DNA from: Pseudomonas fluorescens
Lineage (GTDB): Bacteria > Pseudomonadota > Gammaproteobacteria > Pseudomonadales > Pseudomonadaceae
Reading direction: 5' to 3'
DNA: 64,000 nt
NCBI RefSeq assembly: GCF_003732425.1
Contig: NZ_MOBX01000013.1
Location: 932,026-996,025 of the forward strand
The notes under the pieces were generated by a model. That model was not told the DNA's origin. It worked only from the letters and a program-made list of their open reading frames with translations, and made no database searches. The first letter of the stretch is position 1; each line of letters starts with the position of its first letter. The position numbers were made by a program, and so were the translations under genes. This document shows, one piece after another, positions 10,087 through 20,663 of the stretch.

Positions 10087-10953
10087 ATGCGCCACGCCGT
10101 TCGTTCGTCTCGCTTCGTTTCGCTGTGTCTGCTGATCCTCTCGCCATTGTTCGCCGAAACCGCCCACGCCGGTGCGGAGCGGCAACTGGTGGCCGCCATC
10201 AACGACTATCGCGCCCATCCGCAGCGCTGTGATCGGCGCCCGGCGCAGCGCCTGGCACCGTTGGCGCTGAAGTCGAACCTGGCCTTGCCGATCGGTTATC
10301 GCTACGCCGGGGGTATGCGCGAGGCGTTGAAGTCATCCGGGTATTCCGCCGTGGCGGTGCGCAGTATTCGCGTGATCGGGGCCGAGGACGCTGAAGAAGC
10401 CTTCGACCTGCTGCAGAACGACCACTGCGCCGCGCTGCTGGATGCGGGCTACGCCGACATCGGCGTCAGTCGTTCGCGCAATGAATGGCAAGTGGTGTTG
10501 GCACAACCAGTGCTCGACAGCCGTGTCGGCGATAACCGCAGCGTCGGCAAGGCCTTGCTCGCCGAGGTCAATGCCGCGCGTGCCCGACCACGGATGTGCG
10601 GACGCCAGCGATTCGCCGCCGCCCGGCCGTTGAGCTGGAACGCAGCGCTAGGCGCCGCCGCCCAGGGGCACAGTAAAGCCATGGCTTACGGCAACTACTT
10701 CGCCCACCGCGATCCGGACGGTGACCTGCCCGCCGATCGCGCCCGCGCGGCCGGCTACCGTGGTCGGCAAATCGGCGAAAACATTGCGGCCGGGCAGAGT
10801 TCACCGGGCAAAGCCATGGCCGGATGGCTGGCCAGCCCCGGGCATTGCGCCAACCTGATGAACCCGATGTTTACCCAGGTCGGCGCCGGGTTTGCCAGTG
10901 AGGCGCGCAGTGATGAAGGGGTTTACTGGACGATGGTGTTTGGCGCGCAGTAA
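10087..10953 (+). CDS. Secreted CAP-domain (SCP/PR1-like) protein
   Basis: A 288-aa exported protein with a signal peptide (residues 1-28, cleavage after AHA). The C-terminal half is a bacterial CAP domain: LSWNAALGAAAQGHSKAMA, NYFAHRDPDG, IGENIAAGQ and GWLASPGHCANLMNP carry the conserved His, Glu and Asn/His cavity residues. The N-terminal half (residues 30-140) has spaced cysteines and looks like a second, degenerate copy (AINDYRAHPQRC). CAP proteins of bacteria have mostly unknown roles. Its last 31 bp overlap the convergent DHH gene. Confidence 0.87.
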   Translation: MRHAVRSSRFVSLCLLILSPLFAETAHAGAERQLVAAINDYRAHPQRCDRRPAQRLAPLALKSNLALPIGYRYAGGMREALKSSGYSAVAVRSIRVIGAEDAEEAFDLLQNDHCAALLDAGYADIGVSRSRNEWQVVLAQPVLDSRVGDNRSVGKALLAEVNAARARPRMCGRQRFAAARPLSWNAALGAAAQGHSKAMAYGNYFAHRDPDGDLPADRARAAGYRGRQIGENIAAGQSSPGKAMAGWLASPGHCANLMNPMFTQVGAGFASEARSDEGVYWTMVFGAQ

Positions 10954-11864
10954 CTGGCAGCGTCCAGCGCCAATTTCAACAGTTCCTTGCGCAGCATTGA
11001 CGGCGCGCGAACGGCCAGTCCGGCCTGCCAGTCGAGTGGCAATAAGTGATTGAGCTTTTGCTGGCTGACCTCGGCTGGCGCCAGGAAACAGCTCTTGCGG
11101 TCGCGGATACTGATCACATTCAGCAGCCAGTCATCGCCCTGCTCTGCCATCCAGCGCTTGATCATCGGCCGGTGTTTTTGCAGCAAGGCGTCGGCATCCC
11201 ACACGGTCATTTGGGCGAAGAAGCCTGGCAGGTTGCTCTCGGGTTTCATCTGTTTCGAGTCGGCTGCCAATGCCGCGGCCAGGTCCGATTCGATACTGGC
11301 CTGGCATTCGAGAAAATACTGCCGGGGCCAGTCTGCCGGCAGTTGTGCCCGTGAAGCGAGGTCGGCGTAGGCCTCGATGTCCGCTGCAGTGGTCATCTGT
11401 CCGCTGAAATTCAGCGTGTTGTCGAGAATCGCAGTGGCCAGCAATGCCGCACTGTGCCGGCTGATGGCGGATAGCAAACCTGCGCCTTGCCAGCGCTGAT
11501 AAACCTGGGTTGCCGCCGCACCGATCGGACGAATATCGGCGCCAGCCCCAAGCTTCTGCGCCCAGTAATGCTCGTACCCTGGATGATGATCGATAACTTC
11601 TACCACCCGTTCGAGCACCACCAACGGGTCGAAATGGTGATAGTCCGAGACATCGACCAGGACAAATTCATCGTTTGGCGTCGGCGGGTAATCGTCAAAA
11701 GCGCCAGGCCAGCCGAGCACGGTTGGCGCAACGCTGGCATTGGCTGGCGCGCTGCTGACGGCGCGGGCGGCAATGCCTTGCAGGTTGAGCAGTTCGGCGT
11801 AGGCGATGCAACAGGCGTAGGCGTCGATATCCAGATAGGACGCGCCGGAGGTGATGATTTTCAT
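10923..11864 (-). CDS. DHH-family phosphoesterase
   Basis: A 313-aa protein of the DHH phosphoesterase superfamily. The signature pieces are SGASYLDIDAYACCIAY (motif I), LVDVSDY (motif II) and VIDHHPG (motif III, DHH). Members hydrolyse phosphodiesters or pyrophosphate with Mn2+; the precise substrate is not evident. The start is taken at ATG 11864, because the earlier in-frame region runs through a REP sequence. The coding end overlaps the convergent CAP gene by 31 bp. Confidence 0.82.
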   Translation of the reverse strand: MKIITSGASYLDIDAYACCIAYAELLNLQGIAARAVSSAPANASVAPTVLGWPGAFDDYPPTPNDEFVLVDVSDYHHFDPLVVLERVVEVIDHHPGYEHYWAQKLGAGADIRPIGAAATQVYQRWQGAGLLSAISRHSAALLATAILDNTLNFSGQMTTAADIEAYADLASRAQLPADWPRQYFLECQASIESDLAAALAADSKQMKPESNLPGFFAQMTVWDADALLQKHRPMIKRWMAEQGDDWLLNVISIRDRKSCFLAPAEVSQQKLNHLLPLDWQAGLAVRAPSMLRKELLKLALDAASYCAPNTIVQ

Positions 11865-11907
11865 GGGCCGGCAACATCGCACAGGTATGTGACGTTTGGG
11901 TGACAGG

Positions 11908-11965
11908 AAAAGATCGCAGCCTCGTTTCACTCGACAGCTCCTACAAGGCTGCGATCTTTTGATCT
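11908..11965. repeat. REP of the AAAGATCGCAGC type
   Basis: AAAGATCGCAGCCTCGTTTC and an inverted GGCTGCGATCTTTTGATC fold on each other around GACAGCTCCTACA. It lies between hyuC and the DHH gene. Confidence 0.75.
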
Positions 11966-13249
11966 TCAAGCCGCCCGCTGTCCTCCCGCCACCATCGCCG
12001 AAGCCGCCAGCATCGCCCGCAACAACACCGCACAACCCGCTGCCAGGTCATCCGGCGCGGCGTTCTCGATTTCGTTGTGGCTGATGCCGCCTTCGCACGG
12101 CACGAAGATCATCCCGGCCGGGCCGAGTTCGGCGAGGAAAATCGCGTCATGCCCGGCGCCGCTGACGATGTCCATATTCGACAAGCCAAGGCCTTTTGCC
12201 GCACCGCGCACGGCTTCCACGCAACCTTTTTCGAAGTACAGCGGCGGGAAGTCAGCAGTCGGGGTCAGTTCGTAGGTCAGGCCATGTTCTTCGCAGGTGG
12301 CGTCGATGACTTGCTTCACCTCGGCAATCATCGAGTCGAGGCGCGCCGGCTCCAGGTGACGGAAATCGAGGGTCATGCGCACTTCGCCGGGGATGACGTT
12401 GCGCGAGCCGGGATAGGCTTGCAGGCAACCGACCGTGCCACAAGCGTGGGGTTGATGGCCGAGAGCCGCGCGGTTGACCGCACCGACGATTACCGAGGCG
12501 CCGACCAGGGCGTCCTTGCGCAGGTGCATCGGCGTTGGGCCGGCATGCGCTTCGACGCCGCGCAGCTTGAGGTCGAACCACTTCTGCCCCAGCGCGCCCA
12601 GCACAACGCCGATGGTTTTCTGTTCGTCTTCGAGGATCGGGCCTTGTTCGATGTGCGCCTCGAAATAGGCGCCGACCTTATGCCCGCTGACCTTGCGCGG
12701 GCCGGCATAGCCGATGGCGTTGAGCGCTTCACCAACGGTCACACCATCGGCATCGACTTTGGCCAGGGTTTCTTCGAGGGTGAATTTTTCCGCGAACACC
12801 CCGGAGCCCATCATGCACGGGGCGAAGCGCGAGCCTTCTTCGTTGGTCCAGACCACCACTTCCAGCGGCGCTTCGGTTTCCACTTTCAGGTCGTTGAGGG
12901 TGCGCAGGACTTCGACGCCGGCGAGTACGCCGAAGCAGCCGTCGAACTTGCCGCCGGTAGGCTGGGTATCGATGTGGCTACCGGTCATCACCGGCGGCAG
13001 GTCGGGATTGCGCCCTGGGCGACGGGCGAAGATGTTGCCGACGGCATCGACCGTGACACTGCACCCGGCGTCCTTGCACCATTGCACGAAGAGGTCACGG
13101 GCCTGGCGGTCGAGATCGGTCAGGGCCAGGCGACAGACACCGCCCTTGACTGTGGCGCCGAGTTTGGCGAGTTCCATGAGCGAGGCCCACAGGCGATCGC
13201 GGTTGATGTGCTGATGGGTCGATTGCAGAACGTCTACGGCTGCGTTCAT
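11966..13249 (-). CDS. hyuC: N-carbamoyl amino acid / beta-ureidopropionate amidohydrolase
   Basis: A 427-aa M20-family zinc hydrolase of the allantoate amidohydrolase/hydantoinase-carbamoylase group. Metal-binding motifs: GSHIDTQPTGGKFDG (His and bridging Asp), NEEGSRF (Glu pair) and GAGHDA (His). In this setting the expected reaction is hydrolysis of N-carbamoyl-beta-alanine to beta-alanine, CO2 and ammonia, the third step of reductive uracil breakdown. It is followed upstream by the NCS1 permease on the same strand, and hydA-preT-preA lie divergently. A GAGGAGATCC ribosome site fixes the start. Pseudomonas papers also call this gene pydC. Confidence 0.9.
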   Translation of the reverse strand: MNAAVDVLQSTHQHINRDRLWASLMELAKLGATVKGGVCRLALTDLDRQARDLFVQWCKDAGCSVTVDAVGNIFARRPGRNPDLPPVMTGSHIDTQPTGGKFDGCFGVLAGVEVLRTLNDLKVETEAPLEVVVWTNEEGSRFAPCMMGSGVFAEKFTLEETLAKVDADGVTVGEALNAIGYAGPRKVSGHKVGAYFEAHIEQGPILEDEQKTIGVVLGALGQKWFDLKLRGVEAHAGPTPMHLRKDALVGASVIVGAVNRAALGHQPHACGTVGCLQAYPGSRNVIPGEVRMTLDFRHLEPARLDSMIAEVKQVIDATCEEHGLTYELTPTADFPPLYFEKGCVEAVRGAAKGLGLSNMDIVSGAGHDAIFLAELGPAGMIFVPCEGGISHNEIENAAPDDLAAGCAVLLRAMLAASAMVAGGQRAA

Positions 13250-13302
13250 GGGGATCTCCTCAGGCTGCTTTTCTTATGGATATTTCTCTGGTGCCTGTAA
13301 TG

Positions 13303-13401
13303 CCCTCATCGCCAGCAGGCTGGCTCCCACAGGGGAAACGCATTCCAGATTGCTGAATTGGAATACGGCCCACTGTGGGAGCTAGCCTGCTAGCGATGAG
13401 G
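13303..13401. repeat. REPIN (GCTAGCAGGCTAGCTCCCACA type)
   Basis: Inverted pair with CCTCATCGCCAGCAGGCTGG at the left and AGCCTGCTAGCGATGAGG at the right; lies between the NCS1 permease stop and hyuC. Confidence 0.85.
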
Positions 13402-13408
13402 CCATCCG

Positions 13409-14893
13409 CTACACCGCCGATTTCACGACCGAGGGCTGCGCACGCATCACGCACAACCCGTAATAAATAATCCCGCCCAGTGCCGAGCCGGTGAACCAGC
13501 CGTAGCTGTAAAACCAGCTGAACGCGTCGCTGCCCAGCGACAGCAAGGTCAGCACCACCGGCACCCCAAAGGCAACAAACCCGGCCCAGTTCCACGCCGG
13601 ATACACGTCGTCGCGGTACAACCCGGCCAGGTCCAGTTGCTGTTTCTTGATCAGGAAATAGTCCACCACCATGATCCCGGCGATCGGCCCGAGCAGGCTC
13701 GAATAGCCCAGCAGCCAGTTGGAATACACAGTTTCGAGGCTGACATCGGAGACGATCAAACCGAGTTTTTTCAGCAGCTCATGGCCCATCAACAGCAGTC
13801 CGACAAAGCCTGTCAGCAACACGGCTTTGGTACGGTTGATCACCTTCGGTGCGATGTTCTGGAAGTCGTTGGTCGGGGAGACGATATTGGCGGCGGTGTT
13901 GGTCGACAGCGTGGCGATGATGATCAGCGCCATCGCCACCGCCACCCACACCGGGCTCTGGATGTGACCGATCAGGCTGACCGGATCGGAGACGGTGACA
14001 CCGACCAGTTTCACCGACGCGGCCGTCATGATCACGCCGAGCGAAGCGAACAGAAACATCGTCAGCGGCAGGCCAAAAATCTGCCCGAGAATCTGATCTT
14101 TCTGGCTCTTGGCGTAACGGCTGAAGTCAGGAATATTCAGCGACAACGTCGCCCAAAAGCCGACCATCGCTGTCAGTCCCGCCGCAAAGTAACTGACCAC
14201 ACTGGCGCCCTCCGGACGCTTGGCCGGAATCGCCAGCAGCTCGGTCATCGACACATTCGGCATCGCCCACACCAACAGGCCGATGCCGACCGCCACCAGC
14301 AACGGCGCGGACAGGGTTTCCAGCCACTTGATCGACTCGGCGCCACGGATCACCACCCAGAGGTTCAGCGCCCAGAAAATCATGAAACCAATCACCTCCC
14401 CCGTACCGCCGAGGGATTTCCAGCCCTCGAACACCGAGCCGAGAAACAGGTGAATCGCCAATCCGCCAAACATCGTTTGAATGCCGAACCAGCCACACGC
14501 CACCAGCGCGCGGATCAGGCACGGCACGTTGGAACCGAGAATGCCGAACGACGAGCGCAGCAATACCGGAAACGGAATGCCGTACTTGGTGCCGGGAAAG
14601 GCGTTGAGCGTGAGCGGAATCAGGACGATGACGTTAGCGAACAGAATCGCCAGCAGCGCTTCACCGACCGTCAGGCCAAAGTAGGCGGTGAGTACACCGC
14701 CGAGGGTGTAGGTCGGCACGCAGATCGACATGCCGACCCACAGCGCGGTGATGTGCCATTTGTTCCAGGTTCGTTCGCGCACCTTGGTCGGTGCCATATC
14801 GTGGTTGTAACGGGGACTGTCGAGGACGTCGCTGCCGGCTTCGAGTTCGAACAAGCCGTCGCGCTCGGTCACTTGCGATCTGTTCTGTTGCAT
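13409..14893 (-). CDS. NCS1-family nucleobase permease
   Basis: A 494-aa integral membrane protein with about 12 hydrophobic segments, matching the purine-cytosine permease/NCS1 family. Recognisable family stretches are SICVPTYTLGG, the PVLLRSSFGILG region and WFGIQTMFGG in TM3. In this cluster the substrate is probably uracil, thymine, dihydropyrimidines or hydantoins; the sequence alone does not separate them. It reads away from hydA across a 624-bp intergenic region that should hold both promoters. Confidence 0.9.
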   Translation of the reverse strand: MQQNRSQVTERDGLFELEAGSDVLDSPRYNHDMAPTKVRERTWNKWHITALWVGMSICVPTYTLGGVLTAYFGLTVGEALLAILFANVIVLIPLTLNAFPGTKYGIPFPVLLRSSFGILGSNVPCLIRALVACGWFGIQTMFGGLAIHLFLGSVFEGWKSLGGTGEVIGFMIFWALNLWVVIRGAESIKWLETLSAPLLVAVGIGLLVWAMPNVSMTELLAIPAKRPEGASVVSYFAAGLTAMVGFWATLSLNIPDFSRYAKSQKDQILGQIFGLPLTMFLFASLGVIMTAASVKLVGVTVSDPVSLIGHIQSPVWVAVAMALIIIATLSTNTAANIVSPTNDFQNIAPKVINRTKAVLLTGFVGLLLMGHELLKKLGLIVSDVSLETVYSNWLLGYSSLLGPIAGIMVVDYFLIKKQQLDLAGLYRDDVYPAWNWAGFVAFGVPVVLTLLSLGSDAFSWFYSYGWFTGSALGGIIYYGLCVMRAQPSVVKSAV

Positions 14894-15294
14894 GGCCGCT
14901 CCACTGTTCTTCTGATTATTTTTTGCTCATCAGGCGGCTGGCACACGCGGGTGCGAGCCGGACGATGGCCGGAGGAACTGACAACTTTCGTGCACCGGCC
15001 ATGGTGTCAGCGGCGGCATCAATAAACGTGCCGGGTGCCCCGCTTACGCATCGGGCCGAGGGTTAAACGCTTTGTAACTTTCTGATATTCATCAGTTTTA
15101 ATTATTTATCTGATGAGCCCGTGGAAACTTGTCTGAACGCTCAGGCTAAACGCCGGGCAAGTTGTCCGAACTGTCAGGACTCAATCTGGTGCACTGCACT
15201 TTTTTTCATCGTGAGCGAGCAACCGCAGCTCAACTTCAAGCGGCTGATTTCACATAGGAAATCTTGCTCATATTTCCATCCTGTCAAGTGCGTC

Positions 15295-15320
15295 AAAATG
15301 GTGAGCAGCCTCACCATTTT
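15295..15320. promoter_or_regulatory. Perfect 11-bp inverted repeat, 4-bp spacer
   Basis: Arms AAAATGGTGAG and CTCACCATTTT flank CAGC. There is no U-tract after it, so it looks more like a protein-binding site or RNA hairpin than a terminator. It is in the AT-rich 624-bp gap (14894-15517) between the NCS1 permease and hydA; apart from this repeat and the palindrome at 15419 nothing else is recognisable in that gap. Confidence 0.5.
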
Positions 15321-15418
15321 GGTGATTTCATGTTTTTATCGTTATTTTTCATACACTTAAAACAGTCATAAGCTTATAAAAAATAATCTTGCTCTATTGC
15401 AAATCTGCGACTAGTTTC

Positions 15419-16957
<1,539 letters not shown>

Positions 16958-16962
16958 TCCCC

Positions 16963-17097
16963 CTGTGGCGAGGGAGCTTGCTACCGCTGGACTGCGCAGC
17001 AGGCCCAAAACCATTTACTCCTGAGTATCAGGATGACCGCATTACCTGGTTTTGGGGCGGCTTCGCCACCCAGCGGGAGCAAGCTCCCTCGCCACAG
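16963..17097. repeat. REPIN (CTGTGGCGAGGGAGCTTGCT type)
   Basis: Inverted pair of the third REP subfamily. It separates hydA from preT. An in-frame upstream extension of preT would translate this repeat, which argues against the longer start. Confidence 0.88.
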
Positions 17098-17161
17098 AGA
17101 AATACGAAAACCACTGCCCATCAGAGGCAGAGAACCTCAAATAACCGTGAGGCACAAAACC

Positions 17162-18529
17162 GTGATCGAGACCCTGAACCATCTCCCCCATCCGCACGAA
17201 AGCGCGGCCGCCCTCGCCGGGCATTTCACCGATCTGGCGCCGCCGCTCAACGCCCGGCAGGCGCATCTGGAAGCCTCGCGCTGCCTGTATTGCTACGACG
17301 CGCCGTGCGTCAATGCGTGCCCGAGCGAGATCGACATCCCGTCGTTCATCCGCAACATCCATCAAGACAACGTGCCCGGTGCGGCGCAGAAAATCCTCTC
17401 GGCGAACATCCTCGGCGGCAGTTGCGCGCGGGTGTGTCCGACGGAAATCCTCTGCCAGCAAGCCTGCGTGCGCAATAACGCTCAGGAATGCGCGCCGGTG
17501 CTGATCGGCCTGCTGCAACGCTACGCCGTGGACAATGCGCATTTCACCGAGCACCCGTTCCAGCGCGCCGCCGCCAGCGGCAAACGCATCGCCGTGGTCG
17601 GTGCCGGGCCGGCCGGTTTGTCCTGCGCTCACCGCAGCGCCATGCACGGGCATGACGTGGTGATTTTCGAAGCGCGGGAGAAGGCTGGCGGCCTCAATGA
17701 ATACGGAATTGCCAAGTACAAACTGGTCGATGATTACGCGCAGAAGGAACTGGATTTCCTCCTGCAGATCGGCGGCATCGAGATTCGTCACGGGCAGAAA
17801 CTCGGTGACAACCTGACGCTGAGCGAACTGCATCAGCAGTTCGACGCGGTGTTCCTCGGCCTCGGCCTCAACGCCAGCAAGCAACTCGGCCTGGCTCACG
17901 AAGATGCCCCCGGCCTGCTCGCCGCCACCGATTACATCCGCGAACTGCGCCAGGCCGATGACCTCACGCAACTGCCGCTGGCCGAACGCTGCATCGTGCT
18001 CGGCGCCGGCAACACCGCGATCGACATGGCCGTGCAAATGGCCCGCCTCGGTGCCCGCGACGTCAATCTGGTGTATCGCCGTGGCGCCGCCGACATGGGC
18101 GCCACCGGCCATGAACAGGACATCGCCAAGGCCAATCAGGTGCGCCTGCTGACCTGGGCGCAACCGGAGGAAGTGCTGCTCGACGATCAGGGCCAGGTGC
18201 GCGGCATGCGTTTCGCCCGCACCGATCTGGTCGACGGTCGTCTGCAAACCACCGGCGAGACCTTCGAGCTGGCCGCTGACGCGATCTTCAAAGCCATCGG
18301 CCAGGCCTTCGACGGCAGCGCCCTCGCCGACCCGTTGGCGCGTGAACTCAAGCGTCAGGGCGAACGCATCTACGTCGATGACAACCTGCGCACCAGCATC
18401 CCCGGCGTGTATGCCGGCGGCGATTGCACCAGCCTCGATCAGGACCTCACCGTGCAAGCCGTGCAGCACGGCAAACGCGCCGCCGAGGCGATCAACGCTC
18501 AACTGATGCTTAACGTGGAGGCTGCGTAA
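17162..18529 (+). CDS. preT: NAD-dependent dihydropyrimidine dehydrogenase, PreT subunit
   Basis: A 455-aa flavoprotein resembling the small subunit of glutamate synthase. N-terminal cysteines CLYCYDAPCVNAC and CARVCPTEILCQQAC hold [4Fe-4S] clusters, followed by the FAD-binding GAGPAGLSC near residue 147 and a NAD(P)H-binding GAGNTAIDMA near residue 283. With PreA it reduces uracil and thymine using NADH. I choose the GTG at 17162 because a GAGG ribosome site lies nine bases upstream and the protein then starts like other PreT; the next start upstream falls in the REPIN. Stop and preA start abut. Confidence 0.92.
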   Translation: MIETLNHLPHPHESAAALAGHFTDLAPPLNARQAHLEASRCLYCYDAPCVNACPSEIDIPSFIRNIHQDNVPGAAQKILSANILGGSCARVCPTEILCQQACVRNNAQECAPVLIGLLQRYAVDNAHFTEHPFQRAAASGKRIAVVGAGPAGLSCAHRSAMHGHDVVIFEAREKAGGLNEYGIAKYKLVDDYAQKELDFLLQIGGIEIRHGQKLGDNLTLSELHQQFDAVFLGLGLNASKQLGLAHEDAPGLLAATDYIRELRQADDLTQLPLAERCIVLGAGNTAIDMAVQMARLGARDVNLVYRRGAADMGATGHEQDIAKANQVRLLTWAQPEEVLLDDQGQVRGMRFARTDLVDGRLQTTGETFELAADAIFKAIGQAFDGSALADPLARELKRQGERIYVDDNLRTSIPGVYAGGDCTSLDQDLTVQAVQHGKRAAEAINAQLMLNVEAA

Positions 18530-19804
18530 ATGGCCGATCTGTCGATTGTCTTCGCTGGCATCAAAGCCCCCAATCCGTTCTGGCTGGCCTCTGCGCCGCC
18601 GACTGACAAAGCCTACAACGTCGTTCGCGCCTTTGAAGCGGGCTGGGGTGGCGTGGTCTGGAAAACCCTCGGTGAGGACCCGGCGGCGGTCAACGTGTCG
18701 TCGCGTTACTCGGCGCACTACGGCAATAACCGTGAAGTGCTGGGCATCAACAATATCGAGCTGATCACCGACCGTTCGCTGGAGATCAACCTGCGCGAAA
18801 TCACTCAGGTGAAGAAGGACTGGCCGGATCGTGCGCTGATCGTCTCGCTGATGGTGCCGTGCGTCGAGGAGTCGTGGAAACACATCCTGCCGCTGGTGGA
18901 AGCCACCGGCGCTGACGGCATCGAGCTGAACTTCGGCTGCCCGCACGGCATGCCCGAGCGCGGCATGGGTGCGGCAGTCGGTCAGGTGCCGGAATATGTC
19001 GAGCAGGTCACGCGCTGGTGCAAGACCTATTGCTCGCTGCCGGTGATCGTCAAACTGACGCCGAACATCACCGACATCCGCGTCGCCGCCCGCGCGGCGC
19101 ATCGCGGTGGCGCCGATGCGGTGTCGCTGATCAATACGATCAACTCGATCACCAGCGTCGATCTGGAGCACATGGTCGCCCTGCCCACCGTCGGCAGCAA
19201 AAGCACCCACGGCGGTTACTGTGGCTCGGCGGTGAAGCCGATTGCGCTGAACATGGTCGCCGAGATTGCCCGCGATCCGCAGACCCAGGGCTTGCCGATC
19301 TGCGGGATTGGCGGCATCGGCAGTTGGCGTGATGCGGCGGAATTCATGGCGTTGGGCAGCGGCGCGGTGCAGGTGTGCACGGCGGCGATGCTGCACGGTT
19401 TCCGCATTGTCGAAGAAATGAAGGACGGGCTGTCGCGGTGGATGGACAGTCAGGGTTACGCCAACATCGCCGAGTTTTCCGGGCGCGCGGTGGGCAATAC
19501 CACGGACTGGAAGTATCTCGACATCAACTATCAGGTGATCGCGAAGATAGATCAGGACGCATGCATTGGTTGCGGGCGTTGCCACATTGCTTGCGAGGAC
19601 ACGTCACACCAGGCAATCAGCAGTCTCAAGCAGGCTGACGGGACGCATAAATATGAAGTGATTGATGAGGAGTGTGTGGGTTGTAACTTGTGCCAGATCA
19701 CTTGCCCGGTGGCGGACTGCATCGAGATGGTGCCGATGGAGACTGGGAAGCCGTTTCTGGACTGGAATCATGATCCGCGGAATCCCTACCATGTAAGTGC
19801 CTGA
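18530..19804 (+). CDS. preA: NAD-dependent dihydropyrimidine dehydrogenase, PreA subunit
   Basis: A 424-aa FMN protein of the dihydroorotate dehydrogenase fold with a ferredoxin-like tail. The active-site loop is NFGCPHGMPERGMG near residue 130, with the base cysteine in this loop. The C-terminal domain carries two [4Fe-4S] motifs, CIGCGRCHIAC and CVGCNLCQITC. It catalyses the first step of reductive pyrimidine breakdown with PreT, to which it is directly joined (no gap). Length equals known PreA proteins (about 411-424). Confidence 0.94.
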   Translation: MADLSIVFAGIKAPNPFWLASAPPTDKAYNVVRAFEAGWGGVVWKTLGEDPAAVNVSSRYSAHYGNNREVLGINNIELITDRSLEINLREITQVKKDWPDRALIVSLMVPCVEESWKHILPLVEATGADGIELNFGCPHGMPERGMGAAVGQVPEYVEQVTRWCKTYCSLPVIVKLTPNITDIRVAARAAHRGGADAVSLINTINSITSVDLEHMVALPTVGSKSTHGGYCGSAVKPIALNMVAEIARDPQTQGLPICGIGGIGSWRDAAEFMALGSGAVQVCTAAMLHGFRIVEEMKDGLSRWMDSQGYANIAEFSGRAVGNTTDWKYLDINYQVIAKIDQDACIGCGRCHIACEDTSHQAISSLKQADGTHKYEVIDEECVGCNLCQITCPVADCIEMVPMETGKPFLDWNHDPRNPYHVSA

Positions 19805-19810
19805 ATCACC

Positions 19811-19882
19811 GCCATCGCTAGCAGGCTAGCTCCCACAGTTGAAATGCGATCCTCTGTGGGAGCCAGCCTGCTAGCGATGAGG
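19811..19882. repeat. REPIN (GCTAGCAGGCTAGCTCCCACA type)
   Basis: Inverted pair between convergent preA and the TetR gene; probably also serves as a bidirectional transcript end, since no classic terminator is visible. Confidence 0.85.
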
Positions 19883-19903
19883 TCGGTAGCCACACCACAA
19901 AAC

Positions 19904-20524
19904 TCAGGGCTCCAGCCCGATCCCGCGCAAGATCACACTGGTCACCGTTTGCACCGCCCGCTCGAACTGCATGTCCGACAACGGCTGGTGATCATTGAGG
20001 ATATTCACCTGATGATCAAAGTCGGCGTAGTGCTGCGTCGACGCCCAGATCATGTACAGCAGGCTCGACGGTTCCACCGGCAGAATCCGCTTGTCCTCGA
20101 CCCACTGACGAATCTTCGCTTCCTTCATCTTCGCCCAGTCATACAGGCTGACATCCAGTGCCTCGCCTAATGTCGGTGCGCCGTGGATGATCTCGTTGGC
20201 CCAGACTTTCGAGCCATACGGCCGGCTGCGTGAGTGGTTCATCTTGGCGCGGATGTAGCTGCTCAGTACCACGCGCGGATCGTCGAACATCTCGAAGCAC
20301 AGCGCGTCCTGTTTCCACACTTCCAGCAGGTCGAACAGCACCGCGCTGTACAGCTCGCTCTTGGTGCTGAAGTAGTAATGCAGGTTGGAGCGCGGCAGTT
20401 GTACTTCGGCGGCGATGTCAGCCATGGCGGTGCCGCCGAAGCCTTTTTCGGCGAAAACCTTTTCCGCCGCCAGAAGGATTTTCTCGACGTTACTGCGACG
20501 AATCTCGATCTTGTGATTGCCCAT
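19904..20524 (-). CDS. TetR-family regulator, RutR-like
   Basis: A 206-aa TetR regulator. The N-terminal HTH is KILLAAEKVFAEKGFGGTAMADIA followed by LHYYFSTKSELY. The C-terminal domain (ALDVSLYDWAKMKEAKIRQWVEDKRI, SSLLYMIWASTQHYADF) matches the TetR_C_13/RutR-type ligand domain, which binds uracil in E. coli. Together with its place after preA this suggests it controls the pyrimidine cluster. The start at ATG 20524 is preferred over longer versions because the HTH begins within 12 residues. Confidence 0.87.
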   Translation of the reverse strand: MGNHKIEIRRSNVEKILLAAEKVFAEKGFGGTAMADIAAEVQLPRSNLHYYFSTKSELYSAVLFDLLEVWKQDALCFEMFDDPRVVLSSYIRAKMNHSRSRPYGSKVWANEIIHGAPTLGEALDVSLYDWAKMKEAKIRQWVEDKRILPVEPSSLLYMIWASTQHYADFDHQVNILNDHQPLSDMQFERAVQTVTSVILRGIGLEP

Positions 20525-20663
20525 AAGGGCTCCCTGACAGCAGCGTTGGCCAAGACTAGCATCCGCTCTGGTCTGCGGGCGACCGCTGCAAACAAAACTT
20601 CGTACTGGCGTGAGCGGATGGCTAAACTGACGCTTCTTCGATCCTGTCTCAGAGGTATCCGCG

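Noticed and set aside
13637..15025. Plus-strand open frame opposite the NCS1 permease
   Set aside because: Shadow frame, extremely Gln/His/Arg/Asp-rich, no domain, while the minus strand encodes a clear 12-helix permease.
15180..15220. Sigma-54 promoter before hydA
   Set aside because: CTGGTGCACTGCAC looks similar but the GG to GC spacing is not ten bases.
15295..15320. NtrC site
   Set aside because: The arms have TGGTG then CACCA, the opposite order from the GCACC...GGTGC pattern of NtrC boxes.
17033..17161. N-terminal extension of PreT by 43 residues
   Set aside because: It would translate the REPIN; a good ribosome site precedes the GTG at 17162.
17042..19585. Very long minus-strand open frame (over 840 codons) opposite preT and preA
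   Set aside because: It is the antisense shadow of two well-identified genes with strong codon bias; its translation is His/Arg/Asp-rich with no family match and no ribosome site.
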